Shown here: one piece after another, positions 1-11,867 of the stretch
How positions within the stretch are numbered: position 1 is the first letter of the stretch
How the letters are laid out: each line of letters starts with the position of its first letter
Assembly (NCBI GenBank): GCA_024336345.1
Contig: JANFOG010000005.1
Span: 2,356,001 to 2,420,000, forward strand
Direction of reading: 5' to 3'
DNA: 64,000 nt
Origin: Mariannaea sp. PMI_226
Taxonomy: Eukaryota; Ascomycota; Sordariomycetes; Hypocreales; Nectriaceae
Program-made: the position numbers and the translations under genes
Notes under the pieces: generated by a model
What the model saw: the letters and a program-made list of their open reading frames with translations, nothing else
The model's database searches: none
What the model was told of the DNA's origin: nothing

Positions 1-1016
1 TCGGTTGGGCCGTGAACCAAGACAGAAAAGATGCTCACAACTATCTAGAGAACCCAGAAGCATTGCTAGCAGACCCCGAGGGCTCGAGTCCAATGCTGAG
101 CATGTCGTCAGCTCGGTCAGGTCTTTCTCAGGCTACCACGTCTCCTCGACCCTATGTCACAAAGGTTGGCATCCTGCCATCGAGTTTGCCCGCGTACCAC
201 AAGGCCTATATCGAGAGAGAAAAGGCCGGTAATTCTAAGCAATCGCCACCGAATATTTTTGTCAACGACGAGCTTTCGGGAACGCGAACTGATGCCGAAA
301 AAGAGGAGACTGCTCGCAGACTCAAGCCTCATTCTAGGAGTCAGCTCCGCCTCGATGAAGCAAACATGCGGCCTCAAGGCATGACTCCTATCACGACGCA
401 AAAGAAGAGTAAACCGGTGCGATGGCAGTTCGGCATTCGATCACGGAACTCGCCATGGGAAGCTTTGCTGTGCATTCACAAATCCCTTCACAAACTGGGT
501 GCCACATATATTCCCGACGAAAACTGGGAGACGACGCGAGCTGAGGAGCGAGCTGAGAGATCGCGCGATTCTAGCTTTGCTGATTCTTATGACGGCCGAG
601 GCTCGAGCAGTAGCATTGATCCCATGAAACGTTACCGGCTACCTGCCGACCCGTGGCATATCAACGTTCGTTGGGATACGGCAAGTAAGTAGTATCTCCT
701 ACTCCTAGAGAAGAAGAAAGAGAAAAAAAATTCAAGCGTGGCTAGAACTGATGCTAACCCAAACTCAGCTCTCAAGCAAAAGGCCTGGAACGAAGGAGAC
801 AAGCACCATTCGCAGGGGGATACACGGCCGTTTGCCGCACTGCACCTGGACATCCAGATTTACGAGATGGAGCATGGTGTCTACTTGGTTGACTTTAAGT
901 GCTCTGGATACGAGACTCTGGATGGCCGATTGCTTGAGGAGAAGGATGTGACGAGTCCCTTCCCATTCTTGGATATGGCAGCCCGGTTGATTATGCAGCT
1001 GGCAGAGGCAGACTAA
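1..1016 (+). CDS. snf1: SNF1/AMPK catalytic subunit, C-terminal part (5' truncated by window edge)
   Basis: Exons are <1-684 and 769-1016; the intron 685-768 has a GTAAGT donor, a gctaac branch-like site and a CAG acceptor. The visible protein is the regulatory C terminus only; the kinase domain lies upstream of the window. Recognisable is the AMPK-alpha C-terminal domain: the stretch around QFGIRSRNSPWEALLCIHKS, then YRLPADPWHINVRWDTA running across the intron into LKQKAWNEG, ending in DFKCSGYETLD and a terminal FPFLDMAARLIMQLA helix. In the family this domain holds the beta and gamma subunits of the SNF1 complex, which derepresses genes for alternative carbon sources when glucose is low. 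Isocitrate lyase, a known target class, lies convergently downstream. The first in-frame residues of the window are already coding, so no start can be given. Confidence 0.9.
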
Positions 1017-2217
1017 GAAGAATGACTTGATCAAGGAGGGAGGGGGTCTACGGGGATGTCAACGCAAGCCCTTTTGCCTCTTGTTACGCTCCCATTTGCT
1101 CCCACTTTGCTCTCGCTTGCTTCCACTCTACTCCCATTTCGTGTTTATTTATTCCCTCTTACGCAGTGTACTCTTTGCACCGGACAACCTCCGAATTGCA
1201 TAATGGCCCCCCTTTTTCCTTACCCTTCACTGTGGCCGTCCTTTATGGGGGGGTGGGAGCAAAAAAAAAAAAAAGAGAGCTTCTAGGCCTTGCGTGTATA
1301 TAGTGTTATTGTACCCACATACTATGCATGTATGTATGTGGGTAGCGACATGGTTTATTGTTCCCGGGCGGACGGCAGCGAGCCCATGAATACTAAGACA
1401 GAGAGAGCCTCGGGTCGTGATCGGATTTCCGGACTATTCTTGGGCGAGGGATGCCCTTTTTACTATTATCATTTTTTCTTCATTTTTTCATCTCTTATTT
1501 TTTTTTTTTTTTCATTTTCTATCTGGATGAGGAGTCGAATTACCTCTGGTGGGATTATTGGCGATTTTCTTATCCCCCTTTTCTCCTAACGTTTATCCTT
1601 TCTGGACAATACAACGGAATATCCCAAGTTATAATAGTACTATTGGGAGATGTTTTATGGTTTATTTGAAACCCAGCAGGGTCATGGGCAATAGATAGAT
1701 GGAGGATTTCAACTGATTTATGAAAGTGAAATTGAACAGCTCATATTCTTCCTACCAAACGGCAGAGTTGAAAATAATAAGATACCATTTCTATACATGT
1801 CATAGGTATATATATATTTATATATATATACACATTTATACATGTGTTTGATTTCTTTTCCTGATTCTTGGCCTTAATATAAATTTTTTTTTTTCGGTTT
1901 GGTAGTTGGACAACTTGAAATGCAGAAATTCTCTTGTATATTCTATTCGAAATACAGATCGTCATGGCATGGTATGAGAGTAACGTAAGAAAATAATGAT
2001 AATAGGAAATACAAACCGAAGACACCATCCCCGGTACGATGCTATGTAAATGTCCAAACCAAATGGCCAGGTACTCAAAAAGTAACAACAAAACAGACCA
2101 AAGAGCCCGCCTTCTTTTTGGTTTATGCACTCCCTCTCGTTCTACCTCCCGTCAGAGGGAAAAGGAAGAACATGGGGGAAAAAAAGAAAAAGATCAAAAG
2201 AAAACCGGATTCTCCGC
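1017..2217. other. Intergenic, between convergent snf1 and isocitrate lyase 3' ends
   Basis: No recognisable gene. It should contain both 3' UTRs. It holds a poly-A run near 1261-1274, T-rich tracts near 1497-1513 and 1885-1894, and a TA-repeat at about 1807-1830. The ORFs here are low-complexity and look like chance. Confidence 0.6.
1807..1830. repeat. TA-rich microsatellite
   Basis: Imperfect (TA)n tract interrupted by TTT, lying in the shared 3' flank of snf1 and the isocitrate lyase gene. Confidence 0.7.
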
Positions 2218-4332
2218 CTAGTGGAACTGATCTTCAGTGACACCCTTGCCCATGGCCGCCGTTGAGCTGATGCCTCCTGTCACCATCTTCTGCAGCTCGT
2301 CGACGTAGGTTGCACCGCTCCACTTCTGGTGCTTGACCACGTCCACCTTCTCCTCCATCTCGGGCTCCTGCACCAGCTCGCCGTAGGCCCGCATGCCGTT
2401 CTTGCTGTACGCCTTGGCGAACTGGTCGCTGATGAGAGCCGTCGTGTGCAGGCCGGCCAGGGTGATGAACTGCCAGCAGTAACCCAGAGAAGCCAGGCGT
2501 CGGATGTACGTCTCCTGCTCGTCGCGGGGCATGGCGGTCTTCCAGTTGAAGGAGGGGGAGAGGTTATAGGCGAGCCTTGTGAAGAAAATTCATGTTAGTT
2601 CATCTGAATATACACATACACTTGATAAAGGGGGGGTGGGGAGGCGCTTACTTCTGCTCTGGCCACACGGCGTGAACTCCATCAGCAAACTCCTTAGCCT
2701 GTTGGTAGTCGGGCAGCTTGCTCTCCATCCAGATGGCATCGGCGTAGGGGGCATAAGCGACAGCACGGTTGATGGCGCAGTCACAGCCTCCCTTGAGGCG
2801 GAAGTAACCCTCACGCGTGCGAGGAGCGTCCCAGTCGAAGAAGACATCCTTGCCGAGGACCTGTCGGGCCACGGCGCGGGCCTCAGTATTGCTCTTGCCC
2901 TTGGCGGCGCGGAGGTAGTCGGCCTGGAGGGCAGCCTTGTTGGAGTAAGCTCCGGACTGGATGGCGGCGACGACGGCGTCGTCGAAGCGCTGGAGGTTGG
3001 CGGCCTGGAGCCACTTATCCTCGATCTGCTGCAGCTGGTCACCGGTCTTGCCCTCGCGCTCGGCGGCGATCATGAGGTCGTTGAGGGGCTGCAGGGCGGG
3101 GTTGGTGCTGCCGAGGATGAAGGCATGGTCGCGGGGGTCGATGGTGGTGGTGATGAGAGTGGCGGCTTCGGCGTCGGTACGGGCGATGGCGAGGAGGTTG
3201 GAGCCTTTTAGTTTAAGCGAGTGTCAGTTAATCAAGATACAAATGTGTGTGTTTAAGAAGAACAGGAGGAAACTCACCCATGATATCAGCCTGAGCTCGG
3301 ATAGCAACCAGGCGGTTGATGTGCTCGCTAATAGGGACGAGGACCTTGCCGGCCATGTGTCCACACTTCTTGGTGCCGGGGGCCTGGTCCTCGATGTGAA
3401 TGCCAGCGGCGCCCTTCTCGATGAAGAGCTTGGTGAGCTTCATGACGGCAGTCAGGCCACCGTGGCCGGTGTCGGCATCGGCGATGATGGGACGGAGGTA
3501 GTCGAAGTTGTTGAGGCCGGCGCGCTGCTCCTTGGGGACGCTCAAGCGCTCCTGGCGCTGCTTGCGGTCGTGGAAGAGCTGGGCCATGAAGAGGTGGCCA
3601 ACCTTGTTGGGGACGGTGGTCTAAATTTCCCCGAAGAAAAGAGAAAAGAGTAAGCAATTGAATACATACATGATCAAGAACCAATTGGTACGATTATCAA
3701 GTGTGTGGTGTTGCCTTGTTCCTTTTGTTTTAGGAGGCATGATGGTCGTGCCCATTGGTGCAGTCATGATGAGGAGTCATGATGGGCACAGAGCCGCGTG
3801 CGTGGGTAAGGGAAAAGCAAAAAAAAGGAACAAGAGATAAAACTCACGTATGGGTAATCAGCCAAATCTGGGCCAGGCTCATCCGAAGCCGAGGCAGTTG
3901 AAGAGGATTGCCATCCAGAGACGTAGACGGTGTCGAGGTATTTGGCCATCTGGGTGACCATGGTAGGTTCTAAGCAGCCATAGGTGTAGCTGGCATCGCG
4001 GGTCTAGTTTCGGGGGGGGGTTCCTCATGTTAGTAAAACAAGGCAATTCGCTTTTTTACGTTCTGCTGGGTTGCATTGGCAGGGGAAACATTTTTTCTCA
4101 CCTGGAAACGGTTCTCAAGAATGTTCCATAGCTTCTTGGACTGGGCGTTGCTGGCGTAGTTGACGGGCAGGTATCCTCGCTTGGAGACGATCTGCTCAGC
4201 GGTAAAGGGTCGCTTGGTGTATCGCCACCGGGACTCGCTCCACCAGGCCTTGACGGCGTCGACCTCCTGCTGGAAGATCTCGTCCTCGAGATCCGGGCTG
4301 ACGGCCGGGTTGACCATGTTGTTGGCAGCCAT
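2218..4332 (-). CDS. icl1: Isocitrate lyase (glyoxylate cycle)
   Basis: Cleaves isocitrate to glyoxylate and succinate, the entry step of the glyoxylate bypass needed for growth on acetate and fatty acids. Five exons in transcription order: 4332-4102, 4003-3848, 3620-3278, 3204-2652, 2575-2218; every junction keeps frame and gives 546 aa, the usual fungal length of about 540. The catalytic KKCGHM hexapeptide is at residues 213-218, preceded by [14 protein letters not shown]. Other family blocks are [19 protein letters not shown] and [12 protein letters not shown] (across the last intron). The start [11 protein letters not shown] is the first ATG of the frame. The C terminus (TEDQFH) is not a PTS1 tripeptide, so any peroxisomal import must use another signal. 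In other fungi the gene is glucose-repressed and acetate-induced; its position beside snf1 fits but does not prove this here. Confidence 0.95.
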
Positions 4333-5110
4333 GACTGTTGTGGTTGTTTTTGGGGGGTGGTGGGTGGGTTGTGGGTGTTTTTCAACTCTGGGCTCCTGTG
4401 TGTAAGTGAAGATGAATTTGATGATGGGATTGGGTAGGTATTATAAGCGTGTATCCCAATTGTGTGTGTATGTATTGGGATTGAGTTGACTCTGGTCTGA
4501 ATTGCTCTTCTAACAAGAAAAAAAAAAAGTAAAACAAGACTCTTCAAGAGGTGGACGAGGCTGATAATAAGTACAATTCAGACCGGGAATGACTAGCTCC
4601 CAAGCATCCATTCATCCTCTTTCCTCCCTCCCTCCTAACCCCCTCTGCAACCGACTGAGCATCCGCGGCTCCATTAGCTATGGGAACCGGGAGAGAGTGA
4701 CAAGAGGAGGTGGAGGGGGGTGGGTGAGATATCCCCTAGTGGCGGACAGTTTCCGGGGGATTGGAGCTCGGGGCGGATGAGGAGGGGGGTGGCTTTCTGG
4801 CTTCTGACCTCTGACCTCTTTTTTTTACTGATTTTCGCTTAGTACAGTACAAGGAGTGTGGGAGAGAGAGAGAGCGATAGTTCCAACTGAGTTGAGGCTG
4901 AAGGAAATGGGGGAGAGCGGCTGCTCGTACATCCTGGGGTTAGGGGGGGACTGAAGGAATCTGACTGTTACACGCCCCAAGTGGAGGATCCGCAAAGGGT
5001 TACTCACGCCCGGCGCACCAACGACGGACCACGGACCGGCAGCGGCAGCGGCATTGTGGAGGTTGTCTAGCTGGCCTCCAGACCAGATCCGTCAGTGGTG
5101 ATGATAACGG

Positions 5111-5138
5111 CGGCGGCGGCGACGACGACGTCGACGAC
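5111..5138. repeat. GGC/GAC trinucleotide tract
   Basis: Runs of GGC then GAC triplets in the upstream region of the isocitrate lyase gene. No ORF of interest uses it. Confidence 0.6.
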
Positions 5139-5649
5139 CTGTGATGTTTGCTAGTGATAGTGATAGGAGTAGGAGAGGAGCATTTCCTCTTGGCTTTTTT
5201 CTCTCTCTCCTCTTGCCCCGTTATTTGCTGATACTTGACACCATTATCCTTTAAATTTCTTGCCCAAGATTCATTTATTATCTCTAGTCTTTTTTAGAAC
5301 AACAGCGAGAGAGAGAGAGGATCAATGTCTTGCAAACCAACAAAGCTCCCCGCCGCCGCCGCCGCCCGCAGGCCCAAAAAAGAGGGACCGAGGTTTACCT
5401 TTTTAAGGCGGTAAAAACCACCTGAACGCCATAAACAGTAACACTGTGTCATCAGAGTACAGTAGACGACGACACTTCAGATCACACATCGAATTCAATC
5501 CAGATACAGCCCACTATATGCGTCACGTATTTAAAAAATCCCCCCCGTCTCCTAGCTCGGGATTATTCCGAATTGTAAAAGATCGAAAACAAACGGGGGG
5601 GTTCGTTTTGGATATCTACAGACTATACGGTAGGAGTAGTCGTGGTAGG

Positions 5650-5692
5650 GATAGTAGCAGTAGCAGTAGCAGCAGTAGTAGGAGTGGTCAAT
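5650..5692. repeat. Imperfect AGT/AGC trinucleotide repeat
   Basis: Consecutive AGT and AGC triplets that create serine-rich chance ORFs on the plus strand. Noncoding by context. Confidence 0.65.
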
Positions 5693-8552
5693 ACAAACTT
5701 GTGAAAATTCGATGACGGGATTCTTTTTTCCTTGCTCTGGAAGAAAATCTACGACCAAAAAGAAAAAGGGAGGATTATCAGTCACAAGAGCCACCCGGTT
5801 TTCCTTTTTCCTCTCGTCTTTGAATATCCATCTGACCCGGCGGTCATGGTCCGTGATTTGACAGAAGCGGCTCCGGGGACGTACCTCCGGACAGTCGCCG
5901 AGACTGGCTTCACTACTTACGGGGGGGCGTGTGCTTCTTCTCCTGGGGGGGGGGGAGAGAGGGAGGTGGGGGGGAAGCTTCATTACCTGATTGTTGTTTT
6001 GCTACAATGTCTGAGTGAGTGTATCGAGCCAGATTGGGTATTATACGGTATCAGGATTTGCATAAAATAAGTGACTCTTTGTTGTTGTTGTTGTGGATTA
6101 CAAAGTACATTGTATTGAGTTATACAGGTTTTATTTTCACGAAAATGGGGTGCATGCAAACTTGCCATAGAGTAGCCTGCTGCATACGTAAATGCGCAAT
6201 GAATGGCATTGGCTGCATCCTTCAATGGCAAAGCAACACACAGCATACAACACACACACATAATGGCAAACGTTTGGTTAGGCGCCCAAAAAAAATGGAA
6301 ATGTGTCTATATACATGTGTCTACATACCTCCATTACTCCCATGACCAACCCCAGTCACCTACTGTATCTCGTAAATACTCCGAAAGTCCTGAAATACCG
6401 TCGTTCTGGATAAAAGAAGGAAAACGTGGAAAATGGGGATGATTGATCAGACCCCCCACCAGCTACCACTCCCCCTGGTCTCCTCTCTCTCTCGGTGAAA
6501 GGCACATGACGATTTGTGTTCTTTGCTCGGCTCAACGGGACAAAACGAGGGACGCCGTCTTCTTTGAGGCGCGCCTTTACATCATTCGCCCAATCAAGTG
6601 ACCAAGTGCCGAGGTGGCCAAGCCGAGTAGTCAATGTCTCCGTCCGCCTACCGAACTTAGACAGGATGGAGAAAGACGATGGCGAAGAAGAAGAAGGACG
6701 GACAAGAGTGAGTTTCACACTTACAATTGCTATGTGGTCTACTCTCTTTCTTTTTTGGGCCATATGACTCTTCATGGCTTGTAAACTACTTTACTTACTG
6801 GACAATGTTTTGTCCAGTAACCTTCTCCAATCTTCAGCTTTCCCCCGCATCTCCGATTCCTCTCCGAGCACGGACGACGAAGACAACGAACTGCTGAACG
6901 TTGACAGGGCCATTAACAGCCATTGATGTTCGAGCTGACGATGATAGTCCTGTAGTCTATTAGTTCCTGGTGTAACCAACGGGGACTCGCCCCCCCAAAG
7001 CTCACACCGTCGGGAGATTTGCTTCACCTTGCATTCACCGGGGTTTCTCTCTCGCTGCTGTATCCTTTTTTAACGTTTTGTCTTTTTTGTGTGCGTTCTG
7101 ACTGAATAAATCAATGGGCAAGGCTAAATAATACGCATTTTTGCATCCTCTCCATTTCTCTTTCGCTCTCTCTGTTGCATCTAAAACTTCATACAAAAAC
7201 TACTACACCCTGTAGAGCAACCTAGTCCATGCTTGCAAGGCTTCACGAACGAACCCCACCAACCGACATTGATAATAATCATGCTCATGCTCATCATCAC
7301 CATATCGTGGTTCAATTGTGTTTACCCAGCCAAAGAATTTGCTAGTACTTTTATTTTTATTTTTATTTTTACCCAAATATCCACACACCGAACCAGATTT
7401 GTATACATTTCAAAAAATCAGGCAAACAGAATAGCCACCTATAGTCAAAAACTAACATTGAAACTCTCCCTACTCTCGGCCTACCTCCGCCCGCCTCTTT
7501 TGGAAGCGCAAAGCCCCCGGACGCCGGGCCCCGGAATAAACGGAACTTGCCCGAATCCGTTTCTCTCTTTCGCTTTCTTCCTTTTCCCCCGGAGCAGCGG
7601 AGCGCTGGCATGTGAAGCCAGATGGATGTGTGCTCTTCGTCACCGCTGGCCGCACACGTTGGTTAGTGGTAAATCTTTTTGGTTTTTTTAAACGGTCATT
7701 TATTAGTTAGGTAGTTGGCTTACATACGCATACGCGTGCCACAGTACACACATACACATCCAAAGTATTACATGCACAATGATGATTATTATTACTTTTC
7801 ATACATAGCACGTCCCCCCCCTGCGTTGCAAATGCCGAAACGGTCATAATCGATGACCCTTTTTACATAGTACGGCCCTCGGATCTCAAAAGAGTCTGAT
7901 CTAAACGCCGCATCTCCCCCGAGCTTCCACTCCGAGTCGAAAACTACGGAGTCGTGTGAACCTATTCACACGATTCCCATATATCCGTGTTTCTGTTTGG
8001 TACCACTACAACAGCGACAAAGTGTTTGTTGTAACATAGCATAGCATAACACCACCATCTGGAATTCATTTGAGCGCCTTTTGCCTCATTTGTTACTTGG
8101 ATGGAATATTAGAACCTCTTCTTTAGGAGCAATATTATTTCGCTTGGTATTGATAATCGATGAGTACTGACACGAAGTACTCGCGATTCTATTAACTAGA
8201 TCAACTGTTTTTGCTGTCTGGGTTTACTTGTAGATAGTTGACCCAAGACCATGGCGCATACAAAACAAATTCATCAACACCATGAAAAGTCCCCAGTTCT
8301 AAGCCAGCTAGACCAACGAATACACACACCCTCAACTTATACGGGAACAAATCCAGTGGCTTCTATTTTGGCTCCAAAAGACAGGCTGCAAAGAAGCAGT
8401 TCGGGATTCTGGATTTACCTCGGCGCTCGTCCCTCCCTCCCCCACACACAAGCTCATGCCGAACACCTGTCTCCAACTACCCACGGCAAGGTACCTAGCA
8501 CACCACCATCACCACAATTCCCTTTCCAATTGTCACACCCCTTTTTCTTCAC

Positions 8553-8572
8553 TTTTTTTTTTTTTTTTTTTT
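8553..8572. repeat. T20 homopolymer
   Basis: Uninterrupted run of 20 T in noncoding DNA. It makes a poly-Phe/Lys artefact in the ORFs that cross it. Confidence 0.8.
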
Positions 8573-9471
8573 GGATTAACCTAGTAGTTATTTCCTGCCC
8601 TGCTACAGTATATATGTACGTATGTATGCAATAGCAAGGCATTGGTTCAAAACATATCCTGGTTCCAATTGGGGCCTCCCTTCGTTCGGCCACTTCCCGA
8701 GCTGCAGTACCCATTTTCATCTCATCTTCCACGCTCCAAACTAGCATCACATGGTACTGTGACCAGCTATCATGAGCCACTCATGGTTCAACGCCACACC
8801 CTGTCCCAGCTTCATGTTGTTGTTCATGTTCTTTTTTTGTCTTGTCTGAAATGGCATGTGCCTTGTAATGTTGCATGCAGAGTACGGAGCTCCCAGTTAC
8901 GGCATTCTCTTCTTACTTCGTCATCAACCAACCCCTTGTTCCTCTCACCCAGGCCATCTCATTCAACACCTTGGTAGTAGTTGTTGGCCGCTGGCATCGG
9001 CCGCAATGACCCTCGGCTCACGCAGACCAGATGCCTTTTGTTATATCGATACTGCAACTTTGCTACGAAATCATTCCCATCAATGGATGCCTCTGATCCC
9101 TCACACCTTGCCATCCATACATTCGGTTCCCTTGTTTTCGTCACCTAATTAGGTAGCTCTGTACCTCGTACGGCATATGGCATACGGCACACATCGTACT
9201 GCCCAAAACAATCTATCCGCACTTATTCCTTTTCTCACAAGCCTCGTCCGCACATCTCAGTACCTTAGCCAGGCTGTTATTCTCATCCCCCCCTACACGA
9301 AAGCATCATCTTCATACACTCCACTTCTCCAAAAACACATGGACTTCGCAGTGTTATGAACTGTTGCTACTCCTACTCGGCTCACCATTACCGGCATCAA
9401 ATCATTACCCCCCATCGCCCTCACATGCAAAAGAAACGCCTGCTTTTTCATTCTTGATCATACACACACAT

Positions 9472-11867
9472 CTAAGTCGCCAACAACCCCGCCAGTGCCT
9501 TTTCATTATTCTGCTCGATGGCCTTGATCAGAGTAGGGTACGGTGTTAACGTTCCCAGGGCTCGTCGCATGTGCGCATTGACAATTTGCAGGCCGTACAC
9601 ATAGCTGGCATTGACCCAACCGAACCTATCGCCACCCGTTAGCTTCTTGTCTACAAATCTGTTGCCCTTTGTCCCAAGCGGAATAATCACTCACCCTTCT
9701 TTAGCAACGCCCTTGAAGTCGAGGCCCTGGTTGCCATACTCTGCGTCGACTCTGTGCGGGTCTACTGGCCGAGTTACATCGTACTTTTCCACCACCACGC
9801 CGTTAAAGTCAACAAACGCCTTGGTAATCATGAATAGCCACTTGTAGGCTAGTCGTTCAGCCTCTTCTGTGAAGCTGTATCGGAGCAGGCCAGTCCACGC
9901 CAGAATCTGCTGTGGAGCCCACCCATATGGGAAGTCCCATTGCCGGTTGGGTCGAGACAAGCCAACCTCGCCTCGAGACTTTTCTGTGCCGGACAGTAGG
10001 CCACCATATGCTTCGAACTTTGGAATGCCCTTGCGGACCATGTCAGCTGCCTGCTTGGGGGAAGCAATGCCTGCCCAAAGGGCCCAGAAGGTGGTGCACG
10101 TCTCGTACGTGCAACGCTTCTGCTCTTTCGTGTTATAGTCGAAAAACATGCCCTCTTCCTCATCCCACATCAGCTTGTCCATAGTAAGCTTGCGACGCTT
10201 GGCTCGGCGGTCCCAGACCGCTGATGACAATACCTCACCAGGTTGGTATGGTGTTCCCGCGCAGAATTCAGCGGGAATCACAAGCTTGTCGCCAAAGATG
10301 TTGCGAATAGTTCGTGCAATGTCTGTCTCATACTTGAAGAGGAGCGAGTTCAGGTCAATGGTAGCCAGGTCGGCACAAATACCCTCTAAACGGTACGATG
10401 TATCATGACCAGACTCTCGCACAGCACGATCGTGCATGAAGTAGTTATCAAGCTCCGGTTCCTTCACCTCACCATAGTTGTACGCGTGCACGAATTCCTT
10501 AAACGTCATATTGTGCTTCTTGCAGTAAGGCTCAAGAATATGCACGAAGTGGGTGGCTTCTGTCTCAGGAGGCACACCAAGGCCCTCTGGTCGGTACCTA
10601 GAGAGGCCTGTGACAGGATCTAACCGAGGCTCAGCAGTCCAGACACTGTGATACTCTTTGATGGCCGCAAGGATAGAGCGTCTCAAGAATTCTTTGGAGT
10701 CCGGCTCGTGCTTGATCTTCTCGTACACACGCAAGGCCATGTCAGTCAAGAAAGGCGGCTGCGAGCGGCATAGATAATAGGAGCGGGTGGCGTTGAGAAT
10801 CTTGCCGTAGTGCTCGATACAGAAGCAGAAGTTGAGGACCATGGACTTGGCCAAGTCTACACGGTCATTGACCAAGAGACCGAGAGACTCCATGTAGCTA
10901 TCCCATCCATAGAGTTCGTTGAACCGGCCACCCGGAACGACGAACGGCAACCCTCTGAGCGATGTTCCGGTGATGCTCTTCGGGTCTTCAACTTCCTCCA
11001 TCTCGACAGCCAACAATCCGGGCTTCTGGCTCATATCTCGGACGAGTTCGGGGGTAATCCTCTCTGGCAGCAATTGGACGTCTAGTCGCATTTCTGGTCT
11101 GTCCTCAGCCAGCTTCTTGTAGTATTGGTATTGATGGGGGGCTCCAATAGGTACATAGATACGAGGGCGCGGATCGTCAGTCCAGTCCTTTGGATCTCGA
11201 GCAGCAATCTCAATACTGGAGGCATCAATTCGCCTCGTTAGACCCTCCCAGAAGTGGTCACGGATAAGGCGTGAAAGACGGTCAACTGGGTTCTCGTTGA
11301 GCCGGCCTTCATCCAAAACAATCTGCTTGCGACCATATTCTTTGGCCAACGTCAACTCCTGTAGCAGGTTCGATAGCATGTACGTTCCTCGGACGTCGAA
11401 TCGATTGTGACCCTCGGAGGCAGCAGTTCGCAGCGAGATAACTTTCGGTCCGTTGTCTTCGATCGTGATTTGCATGTTTCCGTCCGTGTCTTCCTGAGCC
11501 TGGAGACTCTCCAGGGTGGGCTCTACTTGAATAAGAAATCGACGACTCTGCTGAGTGTTTTCATCTGTAAATCGAAAGAATTAGAGTGGTGTTGATTGTA
11601 AATCGCTTGGGGGAAGCCATACCATGACTACCTCGTCGGAATGGTTCTCGCAGTCCAATTCGTTCGAACTGTTTCATCAAACTGTTCTACATGAAAGTTA
11701 GCAGTGAACCCGATCAGCAATTCGTCCTAAGTATTCACCTGCGAGTATGTTCTTGTACGATGGGCGAAATTGCGGGTGTGGCGCTCCTCGGAGTAATATG
11801 TTTTTGCATCATCATAGACACCGAAATCCTCAGAACCGCGATTGCGGTGGTTCGAAGAAGTGGCCAT
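9472..11867 (-). CDS. nth1: Neutral (cytosolic, regulatory) trehalase, GH37
   Basis: Hydrolyses cytosolic trehalose to two glucose, for example on spore germination and recovery from stress. Four exons in transcription order: 11867-11739, 11686-11623, 11564-9695, 9625-9472; total 738 aa, the usual size for the class. Both trehalase signatures are present: [14 protein letters not shown] at about 275-288 and QWDFPYGW at about 606-613. The N terminus carries the regulatory features of the neutral type. RRGS at 60-63 (a PKA consensus) is rebuilt across the second intron, and [12 protein letters not shown] at about 90-101 is the Ca-binding motif. No signal peptide is present, unlike acid trehalases. 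The start at [11 protein letters not shown] is the first ATG; the reading frame upstream has only a TTG. It is transcribed from the 2.3-kb interval to its right. Confidence 0.95.

Larger units (their letters stand above)
4333..9471. other. Long gene-poor interval upstream of isocitrate lyase and downstream of neutral trehalase
   Basis: No convincing protein gene in 5.1 kb on either strand. The longest ORFs (for example 6356-6775 minus, 7233-7691 plus, 8251-8634 plus) are rich in T/F/S/P, lack recognisable domains and do not join over splice sites. The first 1 kb beside isocitrate lyase is CT/GT-rich and likely holds its promoter and 5' UTR. It also contains GGC/GAC triplets near 5111-5138, CCG triplets near 5350-5370, an AGT/AGC tract near 5650-5690, and T20 at 8553-8572. 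Unannotated long noncoding RNA is possible but cannot be seen. Confidence 0.5.

Noticed and set aside
2579..3653. Long plus-strand ORFs over the isocitrate lyase gene
   Set aside because: Antisense shadows of GC-biased coding exons; composition (Gly/Val/Leu/Ala) and position fit the mirror of the real gene.
6356..6775. Minus-strand ORF of 139 codons containing a fairly protein-like stretch (WSLDWANDVKARLKEDG)
   Set aside because: No recognisable domain, no ATG-to-stop gene structure with splice partners, and a Pro/Ser/Arg-rich remainder; treated as chance.
8251..8634. Plus-strand ORF of 127 codons starting from an ATG
   Set aside because: Ends in a poly-Phe stretch created by T20, with no domain or splice partner.
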